64,000 bases of DNA, taken from assembly GCF_028769735.1 (NCBI RefSeq), contig NC_088177.1:23101599-23165598 (forward strand), given 5' to 3'. Positions 1-8,812 of this stretch are shown in pieces. The DNA comes from Zonotrichia leucophrys gambelii. Its lineage: Eukaryota; Chordata; Aves; Passeriformes; Passerellidae. Made by a program: the position numbers and the translations under genes. How positions within the stretch are numbered: the first letter of the stretch is position 1; every line of letters starts with the position of its first letter. The notes under the pieces were generated by a model, which saw nothing but the letters and a program-made list of their open reading frames with translations, searched no databases and was not told the origin of the DNA.

Positions 1-43
1 ACTTATTGGAAAAAAACCTTAAAGAATTCACTTGGATTCTTAC

Positions 44-170
44 TTCGATCACACTCCTCAATTGCTAGGGCAGCTTGCGATGGTTTCAGGTACCTGACAT
101 AGCCCAAACCTTTACTTTCTCCAGTAGTCTTGTTTTTAATAATGCTGCAATATTCAATGTCTCCATACAT
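44..170 (-). CDS. RBM45: RBM45 coding exon 3 (RRM2 core)
   Basis: The exon is 127 bp, residues 135-176 plus one base, with acceptor CTAG| and donor |GTAAGA. It encodes [19 protein letters not shown] and then RNP1 of RRM2 (KGLGYVRY, residues 154-161), followed by [15 protein letters not shown]. This matches the human VYGDIEYC... segment, with Met for Val at the junction. It is separated from exon 2 by an intron of only 125 bp. Confidence 0.94.
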
Positions 171-295
171 CTAGAACAATGAAAAAAAATGTATTAATTT
201 CCAATTTTAAAACCATTAAGAGTTCCATGTGGCATGCCCTTCTAATAATTTTAGAAAAATGCATTTTAAAATAACAACAAACAGTGAATCAGAAC

Positions 296-418
296 CTTGA
301 ACTTCTCCCGCAGATCCTCCTCCGTGTAGGTTTTTGGTATCATAACAAAGATTCGTGTGAGCTCCTCATCTTCAAGATCTCGGTGGCTTCCAGAAGCTCT
401 TGACTGTGCAATAAACAC
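296..418 (-). CDS. RBM45: RBM45 coding exon 2 (RRM1 end, RRM2 start)
   Basis: The exon has 41 codons, residues 94-134, and is flanked by TTAG| and |GTTCTG. It starts [12 protein letters not shown], which finishes the last strand of RRM1 and enters the linker. After an acidic linker (DLEDEEL) comes RRM2, with RNP2 IFVMIP at residues 116-121 and helix 1 [10 protein letters not shown]. Both ends are phase 0, so skipping the exon would keep the frame but destroy both RRMs. Confidence 0.95.
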
Positions 419-1636
419 CTAACAAAATAATTACATAGTTAGCAATTACTGGCAAAAGGGTCTAGGACACATATCAACAAGCAAGTGAAATGGTTTAACT
501 GTCTTTGTATTTATTATTCACATAAGCTGCCTTTGCATGAAGAGAAAAGAATACCCGTGACCACCTGTGATAAAAGACCTACAAATATAATAAATCCCAA
601 ACAGGACAGGAGACAGAGAAGTTCCTTACTGGGAATAATGAGGACTGGTGAGAAATATCACTGCTGATTCAGCAGCATGTCAACATCACCGGTGGCATGT
701 CAGGTAGCAAAGAATGCATTATTGCAACACACCTAGTACCGCAGTAGTAGAAACAAATAAGCAAGCAAGGAAACAAGAAAGCCTAGCAGCTTAATAAAAC
801 CAGACTACTGCAACTCAGTGCAAAGCTAGGCCAAAGTTTACAGGTCTACTGCTCTATGAAGGATGACAGCTTCTCATATCTGTTACTCTTAAAATCTTTT
901 TTAGTTATTGAAGTAAATTTCATCTCAGAAGTGCACACCGGAAGACAAAAAGTCCAAGTAAATCACAAACAAAAACAAACAACAAACAAAAGAAAAAGCA
1001 AAACAACCAAGTAAGAAAGACTTTCAAAGCAAGCCTGCTATGTGAAAGTAGCGACTGATTTCACAAAGCTCTTAATTTATTTTTCTAGTGGCCATGCAAG
1101 GGCGTGAAACTCAGATCTTTTGACTTCTGATGGCAAGCCCATAAGAAAAGATTTCACTGACTCAATACAAATTCATTCATGCTTTCTTAGTACTTGGTGA
1201 ACAGGAAAACAAATCAGGAAGCTGAACAGTTCCATAGATCAAAAAAAAAAAAGTTTTGAAAAGGGTTCACAAGCTACAAAACCAATATAAAGCATACTGG
1301 CAAAACCAGCTCTATTTATTCCCAACTCTTCTGCTTCCAACATTTAAAATGTACGAAAGTATCTTTGTCACGAGCACGCCCTCACTTCCGGGCGCGGCAT
1401 TTTCCGCAGGCCCGCTCCAGCGCAGGCCGCCCGTGGGACTCGGGGGGCGGCCCGGCCTCACGGGAGCCGCGGCCGGCCGTGCCCGGGAGGGGCCGGGCCC
1501 GCCCCGGCAGCGCGGCCAGGCAAGGCCGGCCAGGCGGCGGCTCCCCCGGCCTGCGCCCCGCCCGCGGCTCCCGCTGCCCCCGCTCGGCCCGGCCCGGCCC
1601 GGCCTGCGAGCCCCCCCGGCCCGCCCCCGGCCGCAC
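419..1636 (-). other. RBM45: RBM45 intron 1
   Basis: The donor is GTGCGG at 1636 and the acceptor ends in TTAG at 419. The first 270 bases after the donor are CpG-rich and belong to the island. The remainder is AT-rich and includes an A-rich, CAAA-type low-complexity stretch around 955-1010. No gene or recognisable transposon was seen. Reading frames in this interval are spurious. Confidence 0.85.
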
Positions 1637-1915
1637 CTTGATGGGCTTGCTGTCGGGGAGCAGGCTGCGGCCGTGCATCTCCTCCATGGCCCGGCAGGCC
1701 TGCGAGCTGCGGGCGAACTTGATGAAGGCGATGCCGCGGGACTCGTTGGTGCGCCTGTCCCGCAGGAGCCATATGTTCTGGATGTCCCCGAAGGGCGAGA
1801 AGCGCTCCCTGATCAGCGCCTCGCCCGTGTCCTTGCCCAGCACCACGAAGACGCGGCTGTTGGGCGGCTCGTCCAGGCACTCGGCCGACAGGCGGATGCC
1901 GCTGCTCTCCTCCAT
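1637..1915 (-). CDS. RBM45: RBM45 coding exon 1 (start codon, RRM1)
   Basis: The exon encodes residues 1-93. It starts at ATG 1915-1913 in a good context (CTGCCATGG) and ends at a CAAG|GTGC donor after residue 93 (phase 0). The chosen Met gives MEESSG..., which lines up with the human start MDEAG.... The frame stays open upstream but has no upstream ATG nearby; a TTG at 1969 only looks like a longer start. RRM1 begins near residue 20, with RNP2 VFVVLG at 22-27 and RNP1 RGIAFIKF at 60-67. RRM domains bind single-stranded RNA through aromatics in these two motifs; here RNP1 keeps F64 and F67. The first 19 residues are acidic and variable. The exon lies inside a CpG island. Confidence 0.95.
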
Positions 1916-1919
1916 GGCA

Positions 1920-2045
1920 GGGCCGCCGGGCACCGCGGGCTTCTCCAGGGTTACGGCAGGGAAGGGCAACAGCGCCTTTTCCGCCGCCGATACAGCGCAC
2001 CCGCCTCTTCCGCCGTCCCTTCCGCCGCCGCTTCCGCTGCACCGC
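1920..2045 (-). promoter_or_regulatory. RBM45: RBM45 core promoter with three ETS-type sites
   Basis: Directly upstream of the RBM45 start, CTTCCG (CGGAAG on the minus strand, an ETS/GABP-type core) occurs at 2007-2012, 2019-2024 and 2031-2036. The spacing is exactly 12 bp. No TATA box is seen. ETS cores in a CpG island are typical of broad housekeeping promoters. The transcription start is inferred to lie between about 1920 and 2010; it cannot be fixed from sequence. Confidence 0.55.
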
Positions 2046-2055
2046 CCCGTCCTTC

Positions 2056-2357
2056 ACCGCACCGCGCACACCGCCCCGCACCGTTCCTCACAGCACCGCG
2101 CACGCACCGCACCGCGCACGCCGCACCGCGCGCACACCGCACTGCGCACACCGCACCGGTCACACACCGCACCGCGCGCACACCGCACCGCACACACTGC
2201 AACGCGCACGCCGCACCGGTCACACACCGCGCCGCACGGCACACGCCGCACCGCACGGCGCACGCCGCGCCGCGCACACCGCACCGCACACGCCGCACCG
2301 CACCGCGCATACACCGCACCGCGCACACCGCACTGCGCACTCCGCACCGCACCGCGC
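2056..2357. repeat. CpG-rich degenerate minisatellite upstream of RBM45
   Basis: About 300 bp is built from variants of a 12-14 bp unit such as CACACCGCACCGCG, interspersed with CACGCCGCACCG. A higher-order 60-bp period is visible: CCGCACCGGTCACACACCGC occurs near 2151 and again near 2211. The lack of stop-like triplets keeps several frames open on both strands and yields His/Arg/Thr/Ala-rich or Cys/Arg/Val-rich translations that are not genes. Confidence 0.85.
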
Positions 2358-2399
2358 GGCTACTCGGTGCCTGCAAGGACGGACGGAGGGCTGGCGGCG

Positions 2400-4730
2400 C
2401 GCGTTCTGCCTGCTCTTTTTCACAAGAAAATTAAATATTCAGAAATCCCGCCTCCCTGTCACATAAGCAGATGCAGTTGTCAAGTAGAAGGACGTGATAA
2501 CGTTTGGTACTTTTTCCATAGGTCTACTTTTTCCATAGATGTGTTGAAAAAAGTGACATGCTCTCTATTCAGGAATATTATCAGTGCCACACTGCTGGAA
2601 AATATGGAAAGCACAAGACAGGACCAAATATTGGTACGATTTCCAATACTCAGTACACCAGGTCAGAAGATTTCCATCTTTCCCAGAACACTGGAGTGTA
2701 GGGCAGATTTTAATTCCTGATTCTGGAGAGCTTTTAGATTTTGTTTGCTGGTCACTACCCCCTACTGGCATCGTGCTGTGCTGCAGTTGTTGCTTGACTA
2801 AATACCGTCCCCTACTAGTACGCTATGACTGTTGGTCTTTCTTGTGCTTTTCACAGAGAAAGTATTGAAAAACAGTGAAACATCTAAAAGGGAAAGTATT
2901 TTGTGTGAGTTTCATTGTTTTTGTTTATATTACTTGGATATAAATTACATTTATTGAATCAAGCTATTAATTTCATACACAGTCCTGTGTCCTGTTGTTT
3001 GTTGGTTTGTTTGGTTTTTTTCTGGTTACTAAAGTGCTTTAAAATTGTGTGACTTTTTTTTCCCCCTATGATTCCTAGGAAACGTTTTGTGACAGTCACT
3101 TTATACTGGAATTTCCTTCAATACATCATCAGCACATAGTAACTATTTTTTCCCAGTAAAATTGTAGTGAACAAATCATACAGATGTTAGTAAAATTTTT
3201 GAAAAGAAAGCAAACGAACTGATATCTAAATTCAGTTTAGACAATGGAAAGAGTCAGCTCTGGAGGACAGAAGAGAAATGTGAACATGTCATTGCAGTAG
3301 TCTTCAATAGAGCAGGCTTCTATTGAAAAAGACAGGTTTTAGCAGGTTTAGAAAGAAACAATAATGATTTTTCAACTTCTGTCAAGAGATTCCAGGAACT
3401 GGCTATTGACAACCCTTTTTCCAACACCCTTCAATGGAGCACAGCCTTGTGGAACTCTATGTCAATCTCATGCTCATTTAAAAAAAATGTATGAAATTAA
3501 ATTTGGATGTTCTGGAACTGGAATTGCAAAGATATTCACATAGTTTAGAAGCAGTAAGTAGTTGTATATGAAGTGATACAAAGAACTGCAAGTCTCCATG
3601 ATGCAAAAAGTTTTTATGTTTTACTTATTAAAGTGACACAAAGTATACCTTGTACATTTTATACTATACATCATTTGTGCTCCCATCCTCCTGGATTCTA
3701 CTGGACTGCTTCCCCCTTTCAGACTGTCTAGAGTAATATGGTGTCTCCCCAAATGACAAAATTTTCTCAAGTGGTTTTCCCAATTGCATTTTGAGGAGTG
3801 CTATTCCACTGCCTTCCACAGAGAAACACACTACACCTGAGAAATGCATTGACATTTCTCCATGTGATTCTTTTAGGGCATCTTAGAGCATTTCTCTGTG
3901 TTGTACCCAAGGAAACCAGATGCAGTTGGCTAAAGCCTGCAGTGCTCTCTGAGCTGGCATTGTGCATCCCTGCTGACAAAAAGTGCATCATACCTCAGAT
4001 GCATCAGATGTAAGATGCTTGTACCTCACTGCAGCATACCTATAAAATTACAATAGCTGCACAATCCCATGGCATTGACAAATTCCATTTTCCTATTTTT
4101 GCCCTCCAAAAAAAGGCTGAAACTAATCTACCTCAATCCAACACGAGGCTGCAGCCCAGTGTATAATGTGCTTCTTTAACTTGCCCTGCAGACAAAACAG
4201 AGACCCCAGTTTTCTACTAACATCCATCAATGCACACCAGGCCAGGCTTCTGAAGGTTTTATCCAGGTTTTTACAGCACGTCCAAAGCCTGTGCAAGTTA
4301 CAGAACAGTCAAACCTGTGTGATCATCTTTGTCATATTTTATTTCTACACGGATTTCAGGTTCCACAGTTCTTTACTGTTAACTGTTACAGTAAATTTTT
4401 CACTATGTATTCCATGCAATGGAGACAACTGCAGTTTTACTTTCACTGCTATTTGAGAGATTGTCAATATGCAGATTTCTGATGCAGTCAAATCCTATGC
4501 ATAGAATCCCAGCAAAAGAAACTAAATATGCTGCAAGACTTTGAAGGACCTTGTTTATACCTAGGCTTACAGAAACACTAAGTTACTTTAAGTGTTTACA
4601 TACAGAACTGCTACATAGTAGCCATTTTGTGGTAAACACTGGTGTGCGTGTTCAAACCAAACCTTACCACAATGAGATGACAAAAATTATATGCATACAA
4701 TTATTTCGCACCCAAGGTCCTCGCTTGAGA
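2400..4730. other. Intergenic AT-rich DNA, nothing recognised
   Basis: No coding exon, RNA gene or transposon could be recognised between the RBM45 minisatellite and the next CpG island. The reading frames present are short and have no family resemblance. Confidence 0.6.
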
Positions 4731-5730
4731 GCTGGGGGTACGCGCCGGGCTGGCCTCCAGCAGCTCACGCGATTTCTTTGTGCAAGTGAGTGTTTGTGCC
4801 AGCGCTGCAAAACCGCAAATGCAGCCCGGAGGGCTCGGGGCAGCCCGGGGGCTCGGGGACTCCGGGAGCGCGCTCATCGACAGCGCGGCCGGCCCGGCGC
4901 TGTGACAGCGGCGGCTCCCCCAGCCCGAGGGGCAGCGCCCGGCGCCGCCCGCGAAACCCCCGTGCGTCACAGCTCGGGAGCGCGCCGGGAAAGCTCACCG
5001 AGCCTTGCCCTCCCGAGATGCGCTGCCTCGTCACAGCCGAGCTACCTGCAAGGAAAAGCTCGGCTTCTTCAGAGCTGCGAGCAGCTCGGGGACGAATCCC
5101 CAGAGCGTGTCTTCCGACCTCCCCGCTTTCTGCCCCCTCGCCGCGGGTTCTGCAGCCGGGCGCCCTCCGCAAGTCGGGCGGGGCACGGTGCGGAGGCCGG
5201 GAGCGCTCTTTCCCCCCCGCAGCCGCGCACCGCCCAGGGCCGGGCTGGCCCCCGGCTCCCCCCTCCGCCCCGGCTGCTGCCGGGGGCTGCTGCCGGGACT
5301 GCGCCCCCCGCCCCCGCTGCCCGCGCGCCTGCGCGCCGCCCCCGCTGCCCTATTGCCGGTGTGTGCCGGCGGCGGCGGGGTTTCTCAATGGAGAGACAGA
5401 GAGAGCCCGTCCTCCTGCGGCAGCATCCCTGCGCGGCGGGGAGAGTCCGAGAGCTGTGTGAAACCCCGCCGAGAGCGGGGGGCAAGCATGGCGCCCTGCC
5501 GCCACAGCGGCCCGGGACCCGCGGCGGCCAGGGAACCGCTGCTCAGCCTGCAAGGGCGCGGGCACCGAGACTAGGAGCCGAAATCCTTTGTCTGTGCCTT
5601 CGTAAGCTGCCTCCGAGCTGCTCAAGCCGAAGCATCTACACGGAGCCCCTGAGGGTCACCCCCGGTGCCGCGGGAGACGCGGCCGTCCTCCGGCACACAC
5701 ACGCTGCCCTTCTATCCCCCTGACACACAC
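4730..5730. promoter_or_regulatory. Orphan CpG island between RBM45 and PDE11A
   Basis: This is about 1 kb of very GC- and CpG-rich sequence with abrupt AT-rich flanks. It is separate from the RBM45 island (3.3 kb to the left) and the PDE11A island (about 0.3 kb to the right). It contains TGCGTCA-type half CRE sequence near 4963 and many GC boxes. No conserved protein is encoded; the long open frames reflect high GC. It could be a promoter of an upstream noncoding PDE11A exon, a divergent lncRNA, or a distal element of either neighbour. Confidence 0.6.
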
Positions 5731-6389
5731 GCAGCAGCCTGCGCTATCGACACGTGTCCCAAAAGTGCTCCCTCTCCTTGCAAGCACTGCCCGCACCCCG
5801 CGCCGTAAGGGGCAGCTGCAGGGATAGGGTCCCCGGCAGGTCGGAATCTCGTTCGGTTGAAGATTTCCCCGTGTGTTTTCCCAGCCACCCGAACTCCCAT
5901 TCATGAATTTCTGAAGCCGCCTTCATTCAGTCTTTGGTGAGCGCATGAAAAACATTTTCACGTGTTAAGATCCATGACTTGTTTTTTCAATCGCTTATGC
6001 GTAGGCATTGATTTAGCAATGAAAAGTGCTCCACGTGCGCATAAAAATAACCCTTGTCCGTCTGCCGGCGGTGGATACGGTCGGTTTCCGTCTGGCAGCC
6101 GGTGATACCCGAGCGGTCACCCAGGAGCGCCTGGGCGCGCCCGCTCCCGCCGAGCCGCCCCGGGGAGCAGCGGCTCGCGGCAGGCACAGAGCCCTGGGCG
6201 GCTCCGGGCGGGCAGAGCCCGCTGTGCCCCTCGCAGCCCGCGGGAGCCGTGCGCACCGGGCTCACTCGGGGCTCCGCACGGGAGAGGCCATCCGCAAATC
6301 AACTCAGTGATTCAAGAAACGGGATTCACTCAGGATTCTTGGAAGGGCTCCGTTTTACTGCTTGTCACCTGAAGTACTGAAGCAGCTCA

Positions 6390-7216
6390 GACAATGGTAT
6401 AAATGAGAGCTCTTTAACGGGAGCACTTCTATTACATCCCGCTGCCGCTCCCGCTGACCGCGGGCGGGAGCCGCGGCACGGTTCGTTCCCTCCCCGAACG
6501 AGCATCACAGACAAAAGGCCCCTCCCTTTCCCCCGATGTTGGTGAATGAAACTCCCCAGAACAGCTCCCCACTGCCGGGGGTGCTCCCGCCGGGGCACGC
6601 TGCGCGCCCCGCCCGCCCTGCCGAGGCGGCCGCTGCCAGGCGGGCGGCAGTGCTGCCCCCCCAGCCGCAGCGGGGTTTGCCGGCGCTCCCGCCAGCCCTC
6701 CCTCCTCCCCGCCTGCCCCCCCGCTCGGCTCACGCGTCCTCCCCTCCCTCCTTCTCAGTGGTCTGCCGGCTGGCTTACGCAGGAGCCGCCGCCAGCACTG
6801 ACAGCACTTGGCAGAAGGGGTTTGCCCGAGCGCTCCCGGAGCATCTCCAGAGGCGCGGCGGCACCGCCTGCCCGACTCAGGGGAGCGGCCCAGAACCGGG
6901 AACCGAGGTCAGAGCTGGCGAAAGGCTGAAAACCGGGAAGCACAAAAATATACCTAGAAAAATACCAATACTACTGCTGCTAATAATAAAGAGTGGTGGG
7001 CAGGGAAAGGAGGTCGCGGGGGAAAGCAGAAGGCGAGAAGAAGGCGCACCGCGGAGGAGGAGCCCGGGCAAGGGGCAGAAGCGGCCCCTCGCCGGGCTGC
7101 CGGCATCCCCCGTGCCCCGGGGCGGCCGTCGGGGCGGCGGCAGCAGCACGTGGCGGCGGCGGGGCATGGCCAGCGCGGGAGTTCCCGCGGCCTGAGCCGC
7201 CCCCGCCGCCGGCACC
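6390..7216 (+). promoter_or_regulatory. PDE11A: Probable PDE11A promoter and 5' UTR
   Basis: The region upstream of the PDE11A start codon has a TATA-like TATAAAT at 6398-6404 and a CACGTG E-box at 7147-7152. A TGA at 7193-7195 is in frame with, and eight codons upstream of, the ATG at 7217, which supports that ATG as the true start. The transcription start is not determined; the TATA-like motif would give a 5' UTR of roughly 0.8 kb. Confidence 0.4.
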
Positions 7217-8035
7217 ATGGCAGCCGCCGGCGATGCCGGCCTCGACGTGGCGGCGGTGGAAAGTTTCCTAGAGAGGCACCCGGAGCTGGTGGAGAAGTGG
7301 CTGCAGAGGAAGAACTCGCTCCCTAAAGGGCCTGCCGTCCCCGCCGCCCCGGCCGGCGGCCCGTCGGAGGAGCGGCGGAGCAGCGACGGCCCCGGCGGCA
7401 GCTGGGGGAGCGCGGGCGGCCCCGGCGGTCCCGGCCCCGGCCCCGGCCCCGGGGGGCTGCAGCGCCGAGCGTCCCAGAAGGAGCTGCGGAAGAGCTTCGC
7501 CCGCTCCAAAGCCATCCACGTCAACCTCACCTACGACGAGCATGTGCACGCCCGGGCGCAGGAGCCGCTGAGCAGCGTGCGGCGGCGGGCGCTGCTGCGG
7601 AAGGCCAGCTCTTTGCCCCCCACCACTGCGCACATCCTCAGCGCCCTGCTGGAGTCCCGCGTCAGCCTGCCCCAGTACCCCCCCACCGCCCTGGACTACA
7701 AGCGCTACCTCAAGGAGCACAACGAGCGACAGTTCTTCCTGGAACTGGTCAAGGACATCTCCAATGACCTGGACCTCACCAGCCTCAGCTACAAGATCCT
7801 CATCTTCGTCTGCCTCATGGTGGACGCGGACCGGGGATCCCTCTTCCTCGTGGAGGGGACCTCCGCCGGCAAGAAGACCCTGGTGTCCAAGTTCTTCGAC
7901 GTGCACGCCGGCACCCCGCTGCTGCCCTGCGGCTCCACGGAGGACAGCAACGAGGTGCAGGTGCCCTGGGGCAAGGGCATCATCGGCTACGTGGCGGAGC
8001 ACGGCGAGACGGTCAACATTCCCGACGCCTACCAG
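7217..8035 (+). CDS. PDE11A: PDE11A exon 1 (N-terminal tail, first part of GAF-A)
   Basis: The exon has 273 codons. It starts at ATG in a strong context (GGCACCATGG) and ends TACCAG|GTAGG, phase 0. Order of regions: helix-like VESFLERHPELVEKWLQRK (14-32), a Pro/Gly-rich low-complexity stretch (about 37-80, including GPGPGPGPGG), then conserved LQRRASQKELRKSFARSKAI. Two PKA/PKG-type sites are kept: RRAS with Ser86 and RKAS with Ser131, equivalent to human Ser117 and Ser162. GAF-A begins near residue 174 (FLELVKDISNDLDLTSLSYK). Two oddities: 13 residues present in human between HPEL and VEKWLQR are missing, and Gly207 replaces the Cys of human DADRCSLFL. The frame remains open into intron 1. 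Confidence 0.97.
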
Positions 8036-8812
8036 GTAGGAGCCGGGCAGGCTGCCCCGGGCTGGGGCGCGGACCGAGCAGCCCCATGGCCTGGCCCTGC
8101 CTCCCCCCGGGTGTCCCTCCGTCCCTCCCGCAGCCCCGCCAGGGGTGGCCCGGCCGGGAATGGCGCGGTGGGCGCGGGGAGAGTGCCGGGGAACGCCGGG
8201 GACAGCGGGAGGGAAGCCCCGCCTGGGTGGCCGATGGGGCTGAAGGGGCCCTGCAGTGGCACAGCAGTGCTCTGGATTTCGCAGGAGCGACAGGCGCTTC
8301 ATGTGTTTCTAAAGCATGTTTTGGAACCGCCTGAAGAAAAGTTTAAAAAAATGCTCGTGACAGTCCCAATGATGGTGTTATTAAATTTCTGTCTCAATGA
8401 TCCCTGGCTCTTGGCTGCTGAAAAAGTCTCTTTGCTTTTAAGAGATCATATATTTTCACCTTTGCATATGCCCACTCAGCCCACATGGTACGTGTTCTCA
8501 AACGCATTCCTAACAGTGTCCTGTTATTCTGCAGCAAAGACTTTGCCCACCTTTTACTTCTTTAGGGGCTTCAGTGTGAATTGTGAAAATGCAGTTCTGG
8601 CTTCAAGGCAGGTATTGACCCCTGGCTTCAGCAGAGACAGACGAGCCTTTGCCCAAATGTGTCAATGCAGAGCAGAGCCTTCAGTTTCCTGGCTTGAAAT
8701 TTACCTCTCTTTCGGGGGTCTGTTGCTAGTGTTTATTTGTGTAAGACACTATCAGCAATTGAAGGTTCTTGAGAAAATGAAGAACCACAAAGTGACACGT
8801 TTTCTCAGTTAG
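8036..8812 (+). other. Open read-through of PDE11A exon 1 into intron 1
   Basis: The exon 1 frame continues for 258 sense codons past the splice donor to TAG at 8810-8812, giving a 531-residue frame in total. The last part contains a hydrophobic run near the end (YLSFGGLLLVFICV). An AATAAA at 8866-8871 follows 54 bases after the stop, and further A-rich AATAAA-like sequence lies near 8915. This could be a truncated isoform made by intronic polyadenylation, or chance openness in GC-rich sequence. The tail resembles no family I know. Confidence 0.25.

Larger units (their letters stand above)
44..1915 (-). other. RBM45: RBM45 gene, 5' part (three coding exons; continues past position 1)
   Basis: This is the 5' portion of the gene for RNA-binding motif protein 45, a nuclear RRM protein implicated in RNA processing and neurodevelopment. 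Exons at 1637-1915, 296-418 and 44-170 join in phase into 176 residues plus one base. The residues cover RRM1 and most of RRM2 and agree closely with the human protein as I remember it, including the stretch LDEPPNSR and [16 protein letters not shown]. The two introns are 1218 bp (419-1636) and 125 bp (171-295), both GT-AG. Positions 1-43 are the start of intron 3. The head-to-head arrangement with PDE11A matches the vertebrate synteny I know (human 2q31). Confidence 0.95.
1370..2375. promoter_or_regulatory. CpG island over RBM45 exon 1
   Basis: This interval is strongly GC- and CpG-rich, with sharp AT-rich borders near 1370 and 2400. It covers the start of RBM45 intron 1, exon 1, the core promoter and the minisatellite. 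CpG islands of this kind mark constitutive promoters. Confidence 0.8.
6050..8270. promoter_or_regulatory. PDE11A: PDE11A CpG island
   Basis: GC- and CpG-rich sequence extends from upstream of PDE11A exon 1 through the exon and into the first 230 bases of intron 1. A short AT-rich dip at 6940-6995 interrupts it. The composition switches abruptly to AT-rich after about 8290. Confidence 0.75.

Noticed and set aside
1915..1969. Extended RBM45 start 18 codons upstream
   Set aside because: The upstream codon is TTG, not ATG. The ATG at 1915 has a good context and aligns with the known start.
2056..2357. CRISPR-like array
   Set aside because: The units are 12-14 bp and degenerate, with no unique spacers of constant length, and lie in a vertebrate genome. 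It is a minisatellite.
1951..2423. Cys/Arg/Val-rich minus-strand frames over the minisatellite
   Set aside because: Direct translation of a tandem DNA repeat; several frames are open at once, which marks low complexity rather than coding.
1256..2720. Long plus-strand open frames (392 and 451 codons) across the RBM45 promoter and minisatellite
   Set aside because: They run antisense through RBM45 exon 1 and the stop-poor CACCG array. The products are repetitive His/Arg/Thr/Pro with no homology.
4551..5723. 390-codon frame over the orphan CpG island
   Set aside because: Opposite-strand and other frames in the same island are equally open. The protein is Arg/Pro/Ala-rich with no domain and its start lies in AT-rich flank.
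6536..7195. 219-codon frame upstream of PDE11A exon 1 and in the same frame
   Set aside because: It ends in the TGA at 7193-7195, before the PDE11A start, and has no resemblance to PDE11A. It is GC-driven 5' UTR or promoter sequence.
7268..8302. 344-codon minus-strand frame across PDE11A exon 1
   Set aside because: It is the antisense shadow of a GC-rich coding exon.
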